In this document: in pieces, positions 24,909 through 38,600 of the stretch
How the letters are laid out: each line of letters begins with the position of its first letter
How positions within the stretch are numbered: position 1 is the first letter of the stretch
Source of the DNA: Pithys albifrons albifrons
Lineage: Eukaryota > Chordata > Aves > Passeriformes > Thamnophilidae
Reading direction: 5' to 3'
DNA length: 64,000 nt
Assembly (NCBI RefSeq): GCF_047495875.1
Contig: NC_092462.1
Location: 34,604,523-34,668,522 of the forward strand
Notes under the pieces: model-generated
The model's database searches: none
What the model was told of the DNA's origin: nothing
The model's input: the letters and a program-made list of their open reading frames with translations, nothing else
Position numbers and translations under genes: made by a program

Positions 24909-27900
24909 GTAAGTGATCGATCAATGCTTTCTATACTGTCTGTACCTGTGAAGACAAGGAATCATGTGATTACAGTTACAGTCCTATTCTGTTCCTCTTG
25001 GTAGGCAAACCCTTTGAAACATTAGCAAATCTTCTTTTTTATTTTTTTCCCTGAGCAATCATAATGATTATTACCACTGCATAGATCATAACTGAATGGA
25101 GAACTTTGCACTTGCTCACACACCTGAAGAACCACCACAACAAATAAATTGCCTGAAAACAATCTTAATTCATGTCCTATAGATTTCTTAAAAAAGAATT
25201 ATTTCCTTCATATTTTTTCAGGGGAGAAAATTTTTACTTACAATTTGGCCAAGCAAAGAGACACACAGAATTATGTATTCAAGTTCATCTTGCACAATAT
25301 TAATGCTAAATAAAAAGGGGTTTAGTTAAGTATGATGTACTAAAAATTAGTTGCATGAAATAAAAGCATAATATCTCTGAAAAAGTTCATTAATACAGTA
25401 AGAGAATAGAAGCTGTATGCTTAATTCAGAAGCATGATCAGATTCAGCTAACAAACGCCTCAGCAAAGGATGCCCCAAGATTACGCACATGAGAAGGTTG
25501 TGCTTTTTCAGTCCTCACCAGGATCTAACAGCTATCATAGGACAGCAGGATAGCTTCTGCTATTTTGTGTCACAGTTCAGCCATTGGCTTTTCTCAACCA
25601 GCCAGTCAATATTTAAAAAAAAAAAATATTAAAATGTATGGTGACAAGTAAAAGTCCAGTATAATTCAGTACTGTGGTGGTTCAGTGGTGGTTTTCAAGT
25701 CAAGGGGGAAAAATTGCTTTCTCCATACAAATGTGAGAACTGTCTGTAAATTATTTTATTTTTTCCATGAGAAGTTCTACCTGCCTCTCCAAATAGAGGA
25801 ATAATTTTGTGAGTTTAGCACTGAATTAAAATGGCTTGAAAGGCCATCAAGTTAGTAAAATTTTATCTTCCTGACCAATACCTACAGCAATTAGCAGAAA
25901 TATCTGATATAATACCTAATAAAATACCTAAGCTGTAGCCTTATTAAAAACAGTGCAGAGACCAACAGAAAACAAGCACACATGCCCACAAATTTGACAC
26001 TTAAAATGATGATACCAATCAAGACTATAATGATTCTTCTATAGCTACTGCATATACACAATAAAACACCTCTGCATTAAGTGTCTGTAAGATTGTGAAT
26101 TCAAACATGTCCTGTTTATTAATGACTGTTTTCAGAAGTACATCCAGGGTACTACTCAAAGAGTAAACTAATTATGCACAACTGAATAACTTTCCCTAGC
26201 TCTAAAGCATCTCCTTCAAAACATCACAGTATCTGCACTCCTCTCTAGAGTATTAGACATTTTATTATAATCAAATTTTCTATAACTTGCTTCAATTGTT
26301 TATTTAGGCCTGCAAACTGCCAACCATGGCATCTTCTTAAATTATTACCTATGTTATCTAATAAATTTTCAGAGAGTATAATGTGGTTACTTTGATGTTT
26401 CTCTACCATAATTAACCAAATCATTATTTCTAACTAAAGCCAGCCTTTGTGGTTTTGTTCTTTTCTGTTACATTGCTAATACATACTTTAAGTTGCCCTT
26501 CAAGACCTTGATTTTTTTTTTGTCACAACTAGGGATCCAAATGTCACTCATTACTTAAAATAAATCAATCATTGAAAATAAATCAATTTCAAAAGACTTG
26601 TACAAAAATTATTGCAGCGAACATTGCTTTGTCTAGTCCTCTATAACTACTATATCCAAAATATGACAAGAAATCTTCAAAAGCTTTCAAAGAAAATAGT
26701 CTTTTGGGTTATTAAAGATCTAAAAAATTGGGGTATTTTTGTCCTCATATTTTTTCTGGGTTCATTCAAGGATCTTTAGAAAAACGACAACAGGGTTTGT
26801 TTTTATCACATGGTAAATTTTTAGAATTGTTAATTTTACCATTTTGCATTTATAAAGACTTTCACTAGAAAATTTGGAGAAACGTATATTTATGGCCACT
26901 AATAAGGTGTTTAAAAAAACCCCAAAAAATCTTTATACATGTAGATACTGACAAATCTGTATTTGCCTATACAGAGTTTAATTCTACTTTTTTAAAAAAT
27001 TATTTTTATAAGCAATATCTATACCATCCTTAAATATGACTTTGTTTTCTAAAAAGCTCTTGCCATTAATTTCACAGCTACTCTTCTCAGAAATGCTTTG
27101 ATTATTCAAGGTTAAATATCTCCATTGAATTTTCCTCAGTCCTTTAAACAGCAATGCACCAGTATGTGCTCCTGGTACGTTCCTGTTATAGGTAAATGAC
27201 AAAAGAAAGCCTAAACCTTCTCTCAGCACCTCTCCATGTAAATTCTAGATGCATCAGACTCCCAAGTAGAAAGGAGAACAGCCTTGAAACAAACATAGAG
27301 TTGAGAACAAGAACATATTTTTGATTTGTGAGTTTGCATATTTTTAACCATACATGATTGCCAAGCAGCTTAAATCAAAGCTTCAATCAACAATACAGAC
27401 ATGACTGGTAAATGTACTTGGCAGATGAAAACGCTTCTGGAAAGCTGTAGAAATGGCAGAAAAGATTAATATGCAAAAAATCCACAAGAGCTAGAGCATT
27501 AACTAACTTATGAAGTCATGTATGCAGTTATCCAAATGCACAAGGCATAAGAAGTTGCAGTAAGTCTTTAATGGACTTTGTTGGGCTTATGCAAAATTAA
27601 AAGTTTTTCCTTATTCTTATTCTGTATTCCCTACAGAAGAAGAAGGATATGTTTACAATGTAATATAAAATCCACTTTGAATCAGGCAGAGCTCACTATT
27701 CAAAAATAAAACAGGAAGGTAAAGACAGAAACAGCTTTTTTTTAAACTCGGTAAAGGTTAGATGTCTGAAAGACATAACTTGACCATTAAACACCCCTGT
27801 ATCAAAGGATGGATAATTAAGACTCAATTTAAATTATTTTTTAAGAACAAAGAGAAAATAAGATTTCATTGAAATTCCAGAAGTACACACGTCAAAGCGT

Positions 27901-28209
27901 GCTAAGAACATGCTTGGTGCAACAGAAGTATCTCTCCTTTGTCAGAGAAGCACTTTTAACAGAAGTTCTTATGTCAAATACAATGTTCTGGACAGTCACA
28001 AAAAATCCTCCACTGACAACCCTAAATATAGAAAGCTCATGATTGTGAGCAGTTTGCATGCTACTCCTATGATAGGTCAGTCATATAGTATGCACACCAG
28101 ACAGTGGTCAAAACTGCCACAAAGAAAGGCTTAGCCTATTTTTAGGTATTACTGCTCTTTGTAACACGGTTTGTAACAATAAATAGCGTTTGAAAGAAAT
28201 TTACTCCTG
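24909..28209. other. AT-rich unique sequence, no gene seen
   Basis: No recognisable coding frame, RNA gene or dispersed repeat. The A/T runs are ordinary. Confidence 0.55.
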
Positions 28210-28562
28210 ATTAGGGTGACCTAATTATGGCTTTCCAGTACCTGAAGACAGTCTACAAAAAGATGGAGAGGGACTTTTTTACAAGGACATGTAGGGGGAC
28301 AGGACAAGGGGGAATGGCTACAAACTGAAGGAGAGTAGGTTAAAATTAGCTGTTAAGAAAAAACTCTGCACTGTGAGGGTGGTGAAGCACTGGAACAGGT
28401 TGCCCAGAGTAGTTGTGAACGCCCCATCCCTAGAGGTGTTCAAGGTCAGGTTGGATGGAGTGCTGACAAATTTGGTCTAGTGGAAAGTGCCCCTGCATAT
28501 GGCAGGGGGTTGTAACTAAGGGATCTTTAAGGTCCGTTCCAAACTAAGCCATTCTATGATTT
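28210..28562 (+). mobile_element. CR1 LINE 3' fragment
   Basis: CR1 3' landmarks on the + strand are 'gggtgacctaattatggc', 'ttccagtacctgaag', 'gacaaggGGGAATGGCt', 'gtgaagcactggaacaggtt', 'ggtgttcaaggtcaggttgg', and a terminal 'ccattctatgat'. The copy is 5'-truncated, carries no ORF, and is less eroded than the 17.3-kb copy. Confidence 0.92.
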
Positions 28563-31500
28563 GTGAGAAATACAGCCATATCCAGCAATACAAATCTGTA
28601 CAGGTATCCTGTGATTTATGAATATAAGTCAATAGTTGATTTGAATACTAATTGACATAAAATTTAAAGTCACCTCTTGAAACAGAGGCATAGTTATTAT
28701 CTTGTTAACAACTACAGACCTCAAATTAGTTAGAAGGTGAAATTTGATATTCTGTTGGAAGGTACTTGTTAGAACACTTCTTAAAGTTAAGTTGTAGTCA
28801 TTATAAAAAAAGAAAACTCTGCTAAATATTTTGAAGGAGGCTTATGTTGTCATCAAGTATTAACTGCATATACCACCTAATAAGTTGATAAAAGAACCAA
28901 ATGATGATAAATGAAATCATCAGATCATTCAGATGATCCTTTTAAACAAAGACTACATAAGCCCATTAAATAGTTCTTTACCACTAAACTAACTGAAATA
29001 TTATATTGCAAGTAACCCTTTTTCATAGACCCTTTCTTCTGGTATTAATTGTGAAGATCATGACTTAAGATCTGAACTCTGCTCATAGAAAACCATGACA
29101 GATGGCCTTTCAGGGTTTTTCAGGATAAACAGATTTAAGTTATAAATAATTACTGACCTACTGGCCTAATGCTGCCGCTACTGGTAACAGCTTAAATAAC
29201 TAGTCCTTTACATAAGTAAAGATCATGTCAACCTAAAGTCTAATCATTGTGTGAATAAACATTTGAATAATACTTTTTTGTTAAATTTTGACCATAATTT
29301 CCAGAAAACAAATACAAAAGTAGGCCTTTGAAGTGAATGAATAGGTACAAAACTATGACTCAAACAGCTGAAATAATACTTTATTTAAACAGGGTTCTCA
29401 TTAGACCATAATAATGTTGGCATAATTACTGGAAGCAATTATTCTTGTTGTTCTGGTTGCTGCCAAAAAGAAATTGGAAAATACTTGAAGAAATTGAGTA
29501 GGGGAATAAAAAGTTAAAGGAATATGTAGTCCTAGCTTTTATATTTGTAGTTAGTAAAATAAACAGAAAAGTTTTGCTGAATAGATAACAAATCTGGAGA
29601 CATGAAAGAAGATTGCAATAACAGTATGTCACTCTGAACTGAAATCAGTGGGATTCTTTAGAGTGTCTTCCAATAGTTTCAAATTAAGTCTGAATCTAAT
29701 TTATTATTATACCAGACAATAATGGTTTACTAATTATTTTCCATAGAGAAGATTTGGGTTTATTTCTTTGTGAGATCAAAACAATGCACTACATGCAGGT
29801 ATAACCACAACTCACAGAGCTGTCAGTGAACTAAGATTCACATAGATCATATGTGTGTCAAAGTTATATTCCATTTTTCACAAATAGTTTTTTAAAAAAT
29901 CAAAGATATAGTATTTGTTTTGTTTGCTAATTAAAGCATAAAACTAGGCACAGCTCCAGTTTCTCTCCTCTATTTTAAAAGTAACTCTAAGTACAATACA
30001 AGTATCCACCTCTTGCAAATATTTTCAAAGAACCTTAAAGGAAGATGACATTGGCAAGGATACTGACAAAACATAATGTCATGAAACCGAGATCCTGAGC
30101 GTACAGCAGAAAACAAACACAATACTTGGTGGCACAGCACTGCTCCCTGTCTCCCTTTAGTGACTGGATGAACACAGAAAGATTTTTAACTGCTGTGGCT
30201 GTGGTACAGCAGCTCAGCTGAGTCTCATCCTATGCCATCCAAAAGGTTTGATCTCTACCTTCTCTGATTTTGCTACCACCCATACTGCTTTCTTCTAGGC
30301 TATACTGAAACTGAGCCAAGAGAAAGCAGCATAGCATGCCACAAAGCTGCCTGTGGCAGCCGTGCAACGTGGTCTGGCATAGCTGTGTAACAACTCCTAG
30401 TGCAGTCCTGTACAAAGGCCCGGCTCTAAAAGCCGCTATGGGGGGCTTTACTGAGGAGCAGCTCCATGGCTAAGCCACAAGCCTTGTCCTCATGAGAGCT
30501 GTTACACTTTGGTGTGGGACCTCCTTAGGCAATCACATGACTTCTCAGACAAACTCAGTGCTAGTTCTGTAGTGTCAAGTAATGAGATATCTTCATGTAT
30601 TTAGTGCATCTGTGACCTGTAATACCCGAACACCCCACCTTTTTCAATTATTTTCCCCTTCTGCAGGTGGGGCATAACAGGCACAAGCCTTGGCTTTCCA
30701 AAGATACCTTATACCATTGATGACAATGCAATTGCAATGCATAGTACAAAGGCCATCAAAAGAGACTGCAATTTTTCCTGTTCTCTGATAATTTCTCCCT
30801 GTTCATTTGTCAACTCTGGCTTCTTCTGCCTTCAGCACTAATCTATGTATCCTTTTTCTTTCAATCACTAAAAATATGTAGCATTTCCCCAATAAGAATT
30901 ATCTCTTCAGGTGGTACATAGGCGATACCTTCCTTCTTTAGTTTTCTAGTTCTTTGAAGATCAAATTTTATTCATTTAGACATTTATATGTTTTACTATG
31001 AGCTCACCAAAGGTGTTTTACTCCACTGAATTCAGACATTTTCATTTCTTTAAGGTCCTGTTAATGTTTATAGTACTTTGACATTTTAAGCTCTCTGGTA
31101 TACCATTTATTTTCATATATATACACATCTCTAATCAAAATATTTTTACATGAAGCTTTCTCATTTGAAGTAAAGAAGCAAGCAACCTTCCACCTAGTGC
31201 TAGGTTTTTATTATCTTCAGAAAAATATATTTAAGAAGAAATTTTGTTAAAAGAGTTAATAAATAAGAAATTCACCAGTAAAATTCTGGCAAGATGGTAG
31301 AACCAATGGACTTATAAAATTAAGTAAACACTCAGAAAAGCACATCTAAAAAAATCATAAAACTTGAAAAGGCAGTTTTCACTACATTAACAGGGGACTT
31401 GTTTACAATTTTGAAATAGTTGCCATGCTACAAGTCTCAACAAGCTAAGTGGAGTAAGTTTCTCAAAGCCATTTGAATCTCTTCCTCAATGTATAAGTGG

Positions 31501-34500
31501 ATGGAGAACACAATTGCCAAGCACTAGCTCAACATGTAAGATTTTTTTTAAGGACCCTGTCTCTATATATAGCTTCACAGAAAAAAATCTTACTCCTGAA
31601 AACACAAAATAATGGAAAACATGAATGCAAAAGCACATGTAGTTAGATGGCCAATATTCAACTTCAACACTTATTTAGAAAGCAAAGCAGAGAAAAACTA
31701 ACTTTGAAAGGAAAAGCTGAATTTAACTGCAGGCCAACCACCCACAAAACTAAGGAGCATTTCAAGAAGTTCTTGAGGGGAAAATAAACACGCTGGTGAA
31801 AATAATTACATACAGACTGACTTGTTGTTACAACTGAAGTGCTTCTTTTAAAAGACTCCAAGCACACAATGAAGAGCCCAGGTTCTCTCTAAGCTCTAGG
31901 CAATATCTGGGCTATGGCAAATCCAGGTCAGGCCACTGATAATTGGGTGGAATTGGGTAGGAAGAAGAGAAAGACAAAGTGCAAACAAGATACTCAAACA
32001 GTTGGGTCAAACACACTCATCTGGTGTGAAAAAAGGGAAAATGAAATGTGCACAGAACATGCAGTGAAACAAGACAGCCTAGGAATCTTACAGACCAACA
32101 TGCAAGTGGTCTCTGGGCACTTTCTTGTAGCTGAACTTCAACGGACTTGTTTAAGGACTCATTTATCCACTGTGCAAATCTTCATAGTCGAGTTAAGCAG
32201 TGAAGGACAGTCTGTGAATCTCATGCCCATGCTGAAGCTATGTCACATTTTGAAGCATCAGGACATCCCCAAAACAACAGTGGACAGGCATAATTATGCT
32301 TACAATGAAAACCCATTTATTTATGTCAACACAAACTACTACAACATAGTGTTGTCAGGACACAGCAGACTATTCTCAGATACAGAACATATTGATTCCT
32401 CGCACATGTATTTACTTTAAGAGTTTACTGACAACCCATGGGACTCAAGTTTGCATGGAGAATTATCACTTGTTGTTAATATGACTAACATTATGCATTT
32501 TTTTATGTCTTATGTTTCCTGAACTGTTTCTGCACTAAGAATATAACTCCAGCTGATATCTAAGATCACAGCATCATGTGAAACAGAGAAAGCTTCTATT
32601 TTTGTTTCCTTTTAAAAATGGCATTTAAATCTAAGTTCCATCACAAGACAGAAATACATCTTTCTGTTATCAACTATGCAAAATTTCATCCCAGAAAGTT
32701 TTTTCCCAAGTAAAAAGTGGTGGTGGGTGAAGGTGCCAGCTCAAAATTGCTTTTCAGCAGACCAGTAGCTTTACTACAGAATTATTTCCAGTTTTACAGA
32801 CAGAACCATACGGTCTTTAAACTTACAAGAGTATCAAAGCAGTCTAGGAATAGAAATAATACTGGGAAGTAAAATACATTTTGCTTCATGTAAGCTCAGT
32901 GTAAATATGAAGAGGTATGGTATCAAAAGTGTGAAAATTGCACATTCTTTTTTCACTTGCCACTGAAGTCCTCCCATGCTGGAGTACTAAAATGTACATT
33001 TTTCACATTCAGAGACAGGTACAAAGAATAAAAATGTACAGAGTAGAAAAATTACAAGTGCACCCTTTAAATACTATGGGAGTTTGCTAACTTGGATTTC
33101 TCCAATAGTTACTACAGTCATGTCAGGAGATATAGTATAAATAAATCTAATCATATTTTAAAACAACACTATAAACATACTTTATTGACAACCACTAATC
33201 AGTTCAGGCAATTTACCTGGTCAGCAGAAAGCTATCACAGGCTCACAGCAAAGTAATTAATTTATAGGAATGGGAATTTAGGGTTCTAAAATTTCAATAT
33301 TTTCTTTCAAGACAAAGAGCTAACAGGAAAAAATCAGTAACAACCCCATCATAGCATCAATTTACACTCCCTGCTAAGTGCTTAGACTCACTATTCAGTC
33401 TGGCTTTGTACAGAGTAATTAATTTGTCACTTTCATTCATCAACCTGCAGGTAAATATACATTATTCTGGAAATGAAGCAGCAGATCAATCTTCTGATTT
33501 GTGTCAATTCATGAAAACCAAACCAAGACTCCTTGGGAGGTGACAAGCAAGGTAAGTAGACACTTATTCTATGCCCCACTGACTTTTTTAGCTGTTTCTC
33601 TAACCTTCTGGTTTGACTGTTTAGCTAAAATCAATAGTTCTTGGAGAGAAATCTATTAGGATCTTTCAAACATTTCTAAGCTCCTCATAGCAATGACAGT
33701 TACCTCCAAAACCTTTCCAGCAGATTTTGAACTAGTCATATGTCCAGAATTACAGAACTACACTATGCTAGCAAAAATGTTATGATAAAAATACAGCACA
33801 ATAAGCAATCACAGAGCTACTGTCACAATACTACATTTCAGACATATGCTTATCCTAATTCAGAAGATCCAGTATATATAAATATTTGCAAAATCTAGTT
33901 TTCAACAAGCACAAATTAAGATATCCATAAACTCTGTTACTGTTTGTTTTAATTCACTTTGAACATTTGAAATAGTTTTGTCTGACAGTAGTGATTGCTA
34001 ATAGAGAGACATAACTATATTCACAATGAACAAAAGCTAGAAGTAAATTTTAAGTTATTCTGGACTACTGCATCTTAGTATGTTGATCAGTTAGCATTCA
34101 CACAAAGATGAAACCTGGCCTCAATTCTTTGGCTTCACATAAGAACTAGAGATTGCCTAAGCAACTTTTACTGGGACTATGTTTAGAAAAAAACCCCAGT
34201 AATGCTCTTCAGATTAATTAAACTAGGAACCTTCAGATTTAGCTAAATCTAAAATGAAACAGATAACAATGAGGTAAGAATGGGCCTAATCTTAACAAGA
34301 TAAATCCTGCTTCTTTGACCCTTTACAGTTCTTGATGGAAAGTCAACAGTATAATGAACAAAGAATGGAAATTACTATTTACCTGGACTTTCAAAGAACT
34401 TGAGATAATACCTTCCTGAAAATGATATTTAGGTAAGTAATCATGGGCATTAGGCAAAGTTCTGTGTCAGACAAAAACATGTCTCTGCTGAGCAAGAGTA

Positions 34501-37336
34501 GGCAACTATTTCTATTGTGAAGACAGGTTCAAGGGTTTATACCAGGGTTTTTCAACTTTGAAAATCAAGAACTGTTTCTTGAACAAAGTCATTGAAGCTG
34601 ACAAATCAAACAATAAGTTAAGAAAAGCACGAAAATTGTAGCAGCCTGTTATGTGTGCACTGTAACTCCATTAGTTGTAGGGTCACATGCTGCTTTTCCT
34701 TGCATTACTTCATACACACAGTGGAAAATAATCACTTAACAGAGATGAGAAAAAAAGAAAAGAGCATGAAACCATGTTTACTGTACTGTTCAGGTCCTTC
34801 TTCAAAACATGAATTTTGATTTCCTCATAGGTTTTATTATAGCATTAATTAGCACAGAAAACTCCATTATGCACATGTCACTCACCATACAGATTACAAA
34901 TTACTCGTGGCTCTGACGCAGTCACAGAGTTGGAGACGGAGACAGCCTGGCTCCAAACCCCTACTTTGCTGACATATATGGCTGGAGACACATGGGTTAA
35001 AGGCCTAGAAGCAGTTTAGGTGCAAAATGGTTATTAACTAAGTCCACATACAAGCTGACTTCTGAAAAGCCACAGCAGCATTCCCCTTGTCAGGAACCAC
35101 AGCCTGTGAGGACTTGTTAGCAAAGCCACAGCATGAACATGTGAAGACAGCTGGAGCCACACTGCACCTGAGCAAAACACACCTGACGCTTGAGGCACCA
35201 GAAGATTTTGTGAAAGGATGCCCAACCATTCCTATAGAAATCAGGTTGAGTGAAGATGAGATTACTACTTCTCTGCAGGTCAAATTCTGTTATGCCCTGG
35301 AGATATATTATCTCAGGTTTTATTCCAATGAAAAACTGATTGCTTCTTGTCTAAGTTAAAATAAATTAGTTTTACAATATCAAAAAAAATCATCAAGCTT
35401 TTCTTATTGTTTAGATTCTTGTGAAATATAGGTGCCTACCTCTTTCCATTCTTGTACACCTTTTAAGAGAATATGCTTCTAATAATTACTTTTCCAGGAT
35501 TTATGCGATGAGCAACCTTTACTGGGACTGGATTGAGTGAGAATTAGGATGGGAAATTTTCTCCCTCAAGTATTCTCCCTCTTCGGCTTTTTTATTAGGA
35601 AAAAACATAATGACATTTACTCTTTTATGACTTTTTCATTAATGTTAAGCATTCATTTTAAACTTGTTACATCCATAAACTTTATTTGTGAGGTCTTTCA
35701 TAGATATGTGGCTTTTTTTCACCTCTGCAATACACAGTATTTTATACTGCAAAGAAGGAGAATAAAAACTGCATCACAATAGCATTCATGTCTTTCCAAC
35801 CCTACCATAATCAGAGGCTAAAACAGTTCTATACATAATTTAGAGCCCAAAGTGGGCTGGCAGACTGGCAGTTTTATGTGACAGCTTTGTCCTTGCTAGT
35901 GTACAACGTGTCACTATGAAATTTTACCTGAGATGTCAGGAATCCTCCATTCATCAATAGAAATTCAGTGTTGTGGCTTTGAAATCACATTATCCCAAAT
36001 TCTAGGTGGAAATTTTGGTGTGAACCCTCAACATTATGCTTTTTCCTTAGCTATCTAGTTCTACTAGATCCCTGAATTTTTAACTGGCTTTGTTCCCTCT
36101 GAACAGTTTTGCACAACATGAGGAACATACGGGCTTAATCATTTAAGAAGGATTTCTAAGACTTTGAAAAAAAAATAGAACTCTCATATTTCAAGATTAT
36201 GTTTCACCTAATTAAGCAAAACTATTTTATTTGTTTCAAGAAGTGACTCAGTGAAATCTGTCATTCCCTAAATTTCAAGGATCACATGAGTAGGGCATTT
36301 GAGTGATAAATCCATGGGAACACAGCTGGTGATTTCACAACTTTTGAAGACTATGAAAAGTGTAAACTTCATCACCTTTACCACGTCCTACAATTTATGT
36401 CTCACATGGAAGACAAACATCTGCTGCAGAATTTAAAAAAAAAAAAAAAGGAAAAAAACCACAACAAAGTTTATCAAGGTATTTCTCAGCTTAGCAGCAG
36501 AAATGAAGCCAGTAACAAATCTGAAGTGTCTCTAGCTTCAATAACTTTTAAAGACAGCCAATATAATAGAATTTAAAAAAAAATTTAAGTGTTCTATACT
36601 GAAACAAAACACACAAAAGACCCAAAGAACGACTAGTTTCTGAAACAATACCTCCTGGCTTAATTTTTTTTTGTAGTAATCAAATAATACCATTTATTAT
36701 CATCTGAGAGCATCATTTCTCTATAAACATTCTAATATGCCCATATAAATGTACCTTCTGTTATTATACTTGATTTCAGCTCAAATTAAGAAGAAAACTA
36801 ATTTCAAATGCTAAATCTTTCTTGGCTGAAATAATTACATTCATAATTTTGTGTGAATTGGCATTTCTATCAGTGTTTTAGACATTAATACGTTGGCTTG
36901 ATACCCTCACATACAACACACCTACCTTATGACAAGATATCAAAACCAGAACACATTGATTTAAAAAAGTTACTTGGCCTCTCTTCCATATGGTCAATTG
37001 CAAGCTCATTGTCTCATTTCAATGACACTTGAAGAATTAAGGATTTTAACAAAATAAAAAATTGCATTTACATCATTCATTTTAAAGAATTCAAGAAACT
37101 TGTATCACAAGGGGACAACACTAAATTTCTGGCCTGATCATACTTCTGAGCAAAGAAGTCCACATTCTATCTGCTCTAACCCCGAGACTTGGCAAGCCCA
37201 GTTTGTCTGATGTATGGTCAGCCTCTCTGGATAAAAGGACTCAAAGCAAGTACACAGCAGAAGGCATAGCAGTGGCATAACATTTGAATTATTATAAGCA
37301 GCACCAGACTTATGTGTTGTAAATGCTGTTTGACAG
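28563..37336. other. AT-rich sequence with no supported gene; two GC-richer patches
   Basis: Mostly unique AT-rich DNA. Two patches stand out by higher GC content, about 30,100-30,560 and 34,905-35,330. The second contains phrases typical of bird LTRs (for example 'aggtgcaaaatggttattaa'), so it may be an old inverted LTR, but I could not define its ends. No protein homology was seen in either patch. Confidence 0.45.
31914..32420 (+). other. Longest non-retroviral ORF (168 codons), function unknown, doubtful
   Basis: An ATG-initiated frame of 168 codons ends at TAA 32418-32420. I recognise no domain, signal peptide or membrane segment. The N-terminal part is basic and the rest has no clear periodicity. 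In 64 kb of six-frame AT-rich DNA one ORF of this length is not surprising. No promoter, CpG island or polyadenylation context supports it. It is recorded because it is the largest open frame outside the provirus. Confidence 0.12.
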
Positions 37337-37875
37337 TCACGGAATCATAGAATCATTTAGACTGGAAAACCTTCTAAGGTCATGACTTCCAATCAGTAAA
37401 CCAGCACTGTCAAGTCTGCCACTAAACCACATCCCCAATCATCAATATACATATCTTTTAAATACCTTCAGGGATGGAGACTCAACCACTTCTCTTGGCT
37501 ACCTGTTTCAATGTTTGATTAGCCTTTCAGAGAAGAAGTCTGATCCTGTCACTTGGGAGAAGAGATTGACCCTCACCTTGTTACAATTTCTTTCCAGGTA
37601 GTTGTAGGGATTAATAACGTAGCCCCTGAGTTTCCCTTTCTTAACACTAAAAAAACCCAGTACCTTCAGCCATTCCTCCTAAGGTCTGTATTCCAGACAT
37701 GTCACCAGCTCTGTTGCCCCTCTCTAGACATGCTCCAGCACCTCAATGTCCTTCCTGTACTGAGAGACTCAAAACTGAACACCAGATTTGAGGTGTGGCC
37801 TCGCCAGTGCTGAGTACAGGGGGACAATCACTGCCTTGGTCCTGCTGGCCACACTATTGCTGATAAAAAGTCTCT
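37337..37875 (-). mobile_element. CR1 LINE 3' fragment, abutting the provirus
   Basis: Inverted CR1 3' landmarks appear on the + strand: 'tcacggaatcatagaatcat', 'ctcaaccacttctcttggc', 'agacatgctccagcacctca', 'aatgtccttcctgtactgag', and 'gtgtggcctcgccagtgctg'. The copy extends to about 37,875, within a few bases of the provirus edge. No CR1 sequence resumes beyond the right LTR, so the retrovirus landed at or next to the 5' end of this CR1. Confidence 0.9.
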
Positions 37876-37877
37876 GA

Positions 37878-37882
37878 AAAAT
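37878..37882. repeat. Left target-site duplication of the provirus (AAAAT)
   Basis: AAAAT directly precedes the left LTR and is repeated directly after the right LTR at 44643-44647. A 5-bp duplication fits ERV-L-type integration. The adjacent A run leaves a one-base ambiguity. Confidence 0.8.
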
Positions 37883-38509
37883 TGTGCTGGTTTGAAGGTG
37901 AACCAGCAGGGGAAATGAACTCACCACGAGAGAGATTATAAGTCAGACCTAAAATTTAATAATAATATTACAATAACAACACTGATACACAAGGGAAATT
38001 GCTTTCAACTCACAATACCCCAGCAGTATAACCCAGTGTCCTGGGGCACAAACCCAAGGGGGTTTGTTTGCCCTTGTGCTGAGACCCCTGTGGCTCCCCC
38101 AAGTCCAGAGCAAAAGGAAAAGAAAAAACCTGTTGGTGCAGGCGAGGGCTGTGGTCTGGGCGAGAGCGGTGATCTCCTGCTGTCGAGGTCCTGCTGCTGC
38201 TCTGGATCCGACAAGAAGGGCTGAGGTCTTCTTACCCACCACTTATGTACCCTCAGGGAGCACTCAGTCCCTCCCCCTGGGCGGGGACTCACACAATGGG
38301 TGATTGACTCTGGGAGCCAGGGGTTGTTGAGCTGTTGATGGCCCATTAGCAGCTCCGCCCCCCTCAGGCTGGGTGTGAAGTGATAATGGCTCCCTGGGCA
38401 GCTGCTGCTAATGGCCCATTGTCCTTGGGGAATGAATAGAGGGGGTGGAATACACAGGTTTGATCACCACCACACAGGGTTAGCTGGTCCCTCCAGCTGA
38501 ACTAGGACA
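37883..38509 (-). repeat. 3' LTR of the provirus (627 bp)
   Basis: On the - strand it begins TGTCCTAGTTCAG and ends CCAGCACA, with the canonical TG...CA ends. It equals the other LTR except at 38213 (A here, G at 44346 there). Within U3 there is a Sp1-type GGGGGCGGAGC site, a repeated 10-mer (atggcccatt at 38338 and 38411 on the + strand) and a TATA-like TACATAAG (complement of 38242-38249). Near the 3' end an ATTAAA polyadenylation signal lies at the complement of 37955-37960. The open frames across the LTR are not credible genes. Confidence 0.97.
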
Positions 38510-38527
38510 TTATCCACCCCTTATTCC
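38510..38527 (-). promoter_or_regulatory. Putative polypurine tract for plus-strand priming
   Basis: On the - strand the 18 bases directly before the 3' LTR are purine-rich with T interruptions (GGAATAAGGGGTGGATAA). A cleaner purine run, AAAAAGGGGG, lies a little upstream at the complement of 38554-38563. Position next to the LTR favours the first as the primer; the second may be an accessory tract. Confidence 0.6.
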
Positions 38528-38600
38528 ACTCCATCTAGTCATTCCCAAATTAACCCCCTTTTTACCTATACATATATATACACATGTATACAATGAAACA

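Noticed and set aside
33451..33540. Possible exon after a good acceptor-like CTGCAG at 33445-33450
   Set aside because: It is open for only ~30 codons, the nearby strong donor lies beyond a stop, and the phase does not fit the other candidate exon at 24.8 kb.
37949..38346. Open frames inside both LTRs (97 and 113 codons, repeated at 44082-44479)
   Set aside because: They lie in the U3/R/U5 sequence on the sense strand with no coding support. They are repeated only because the LTRs are duplicated.
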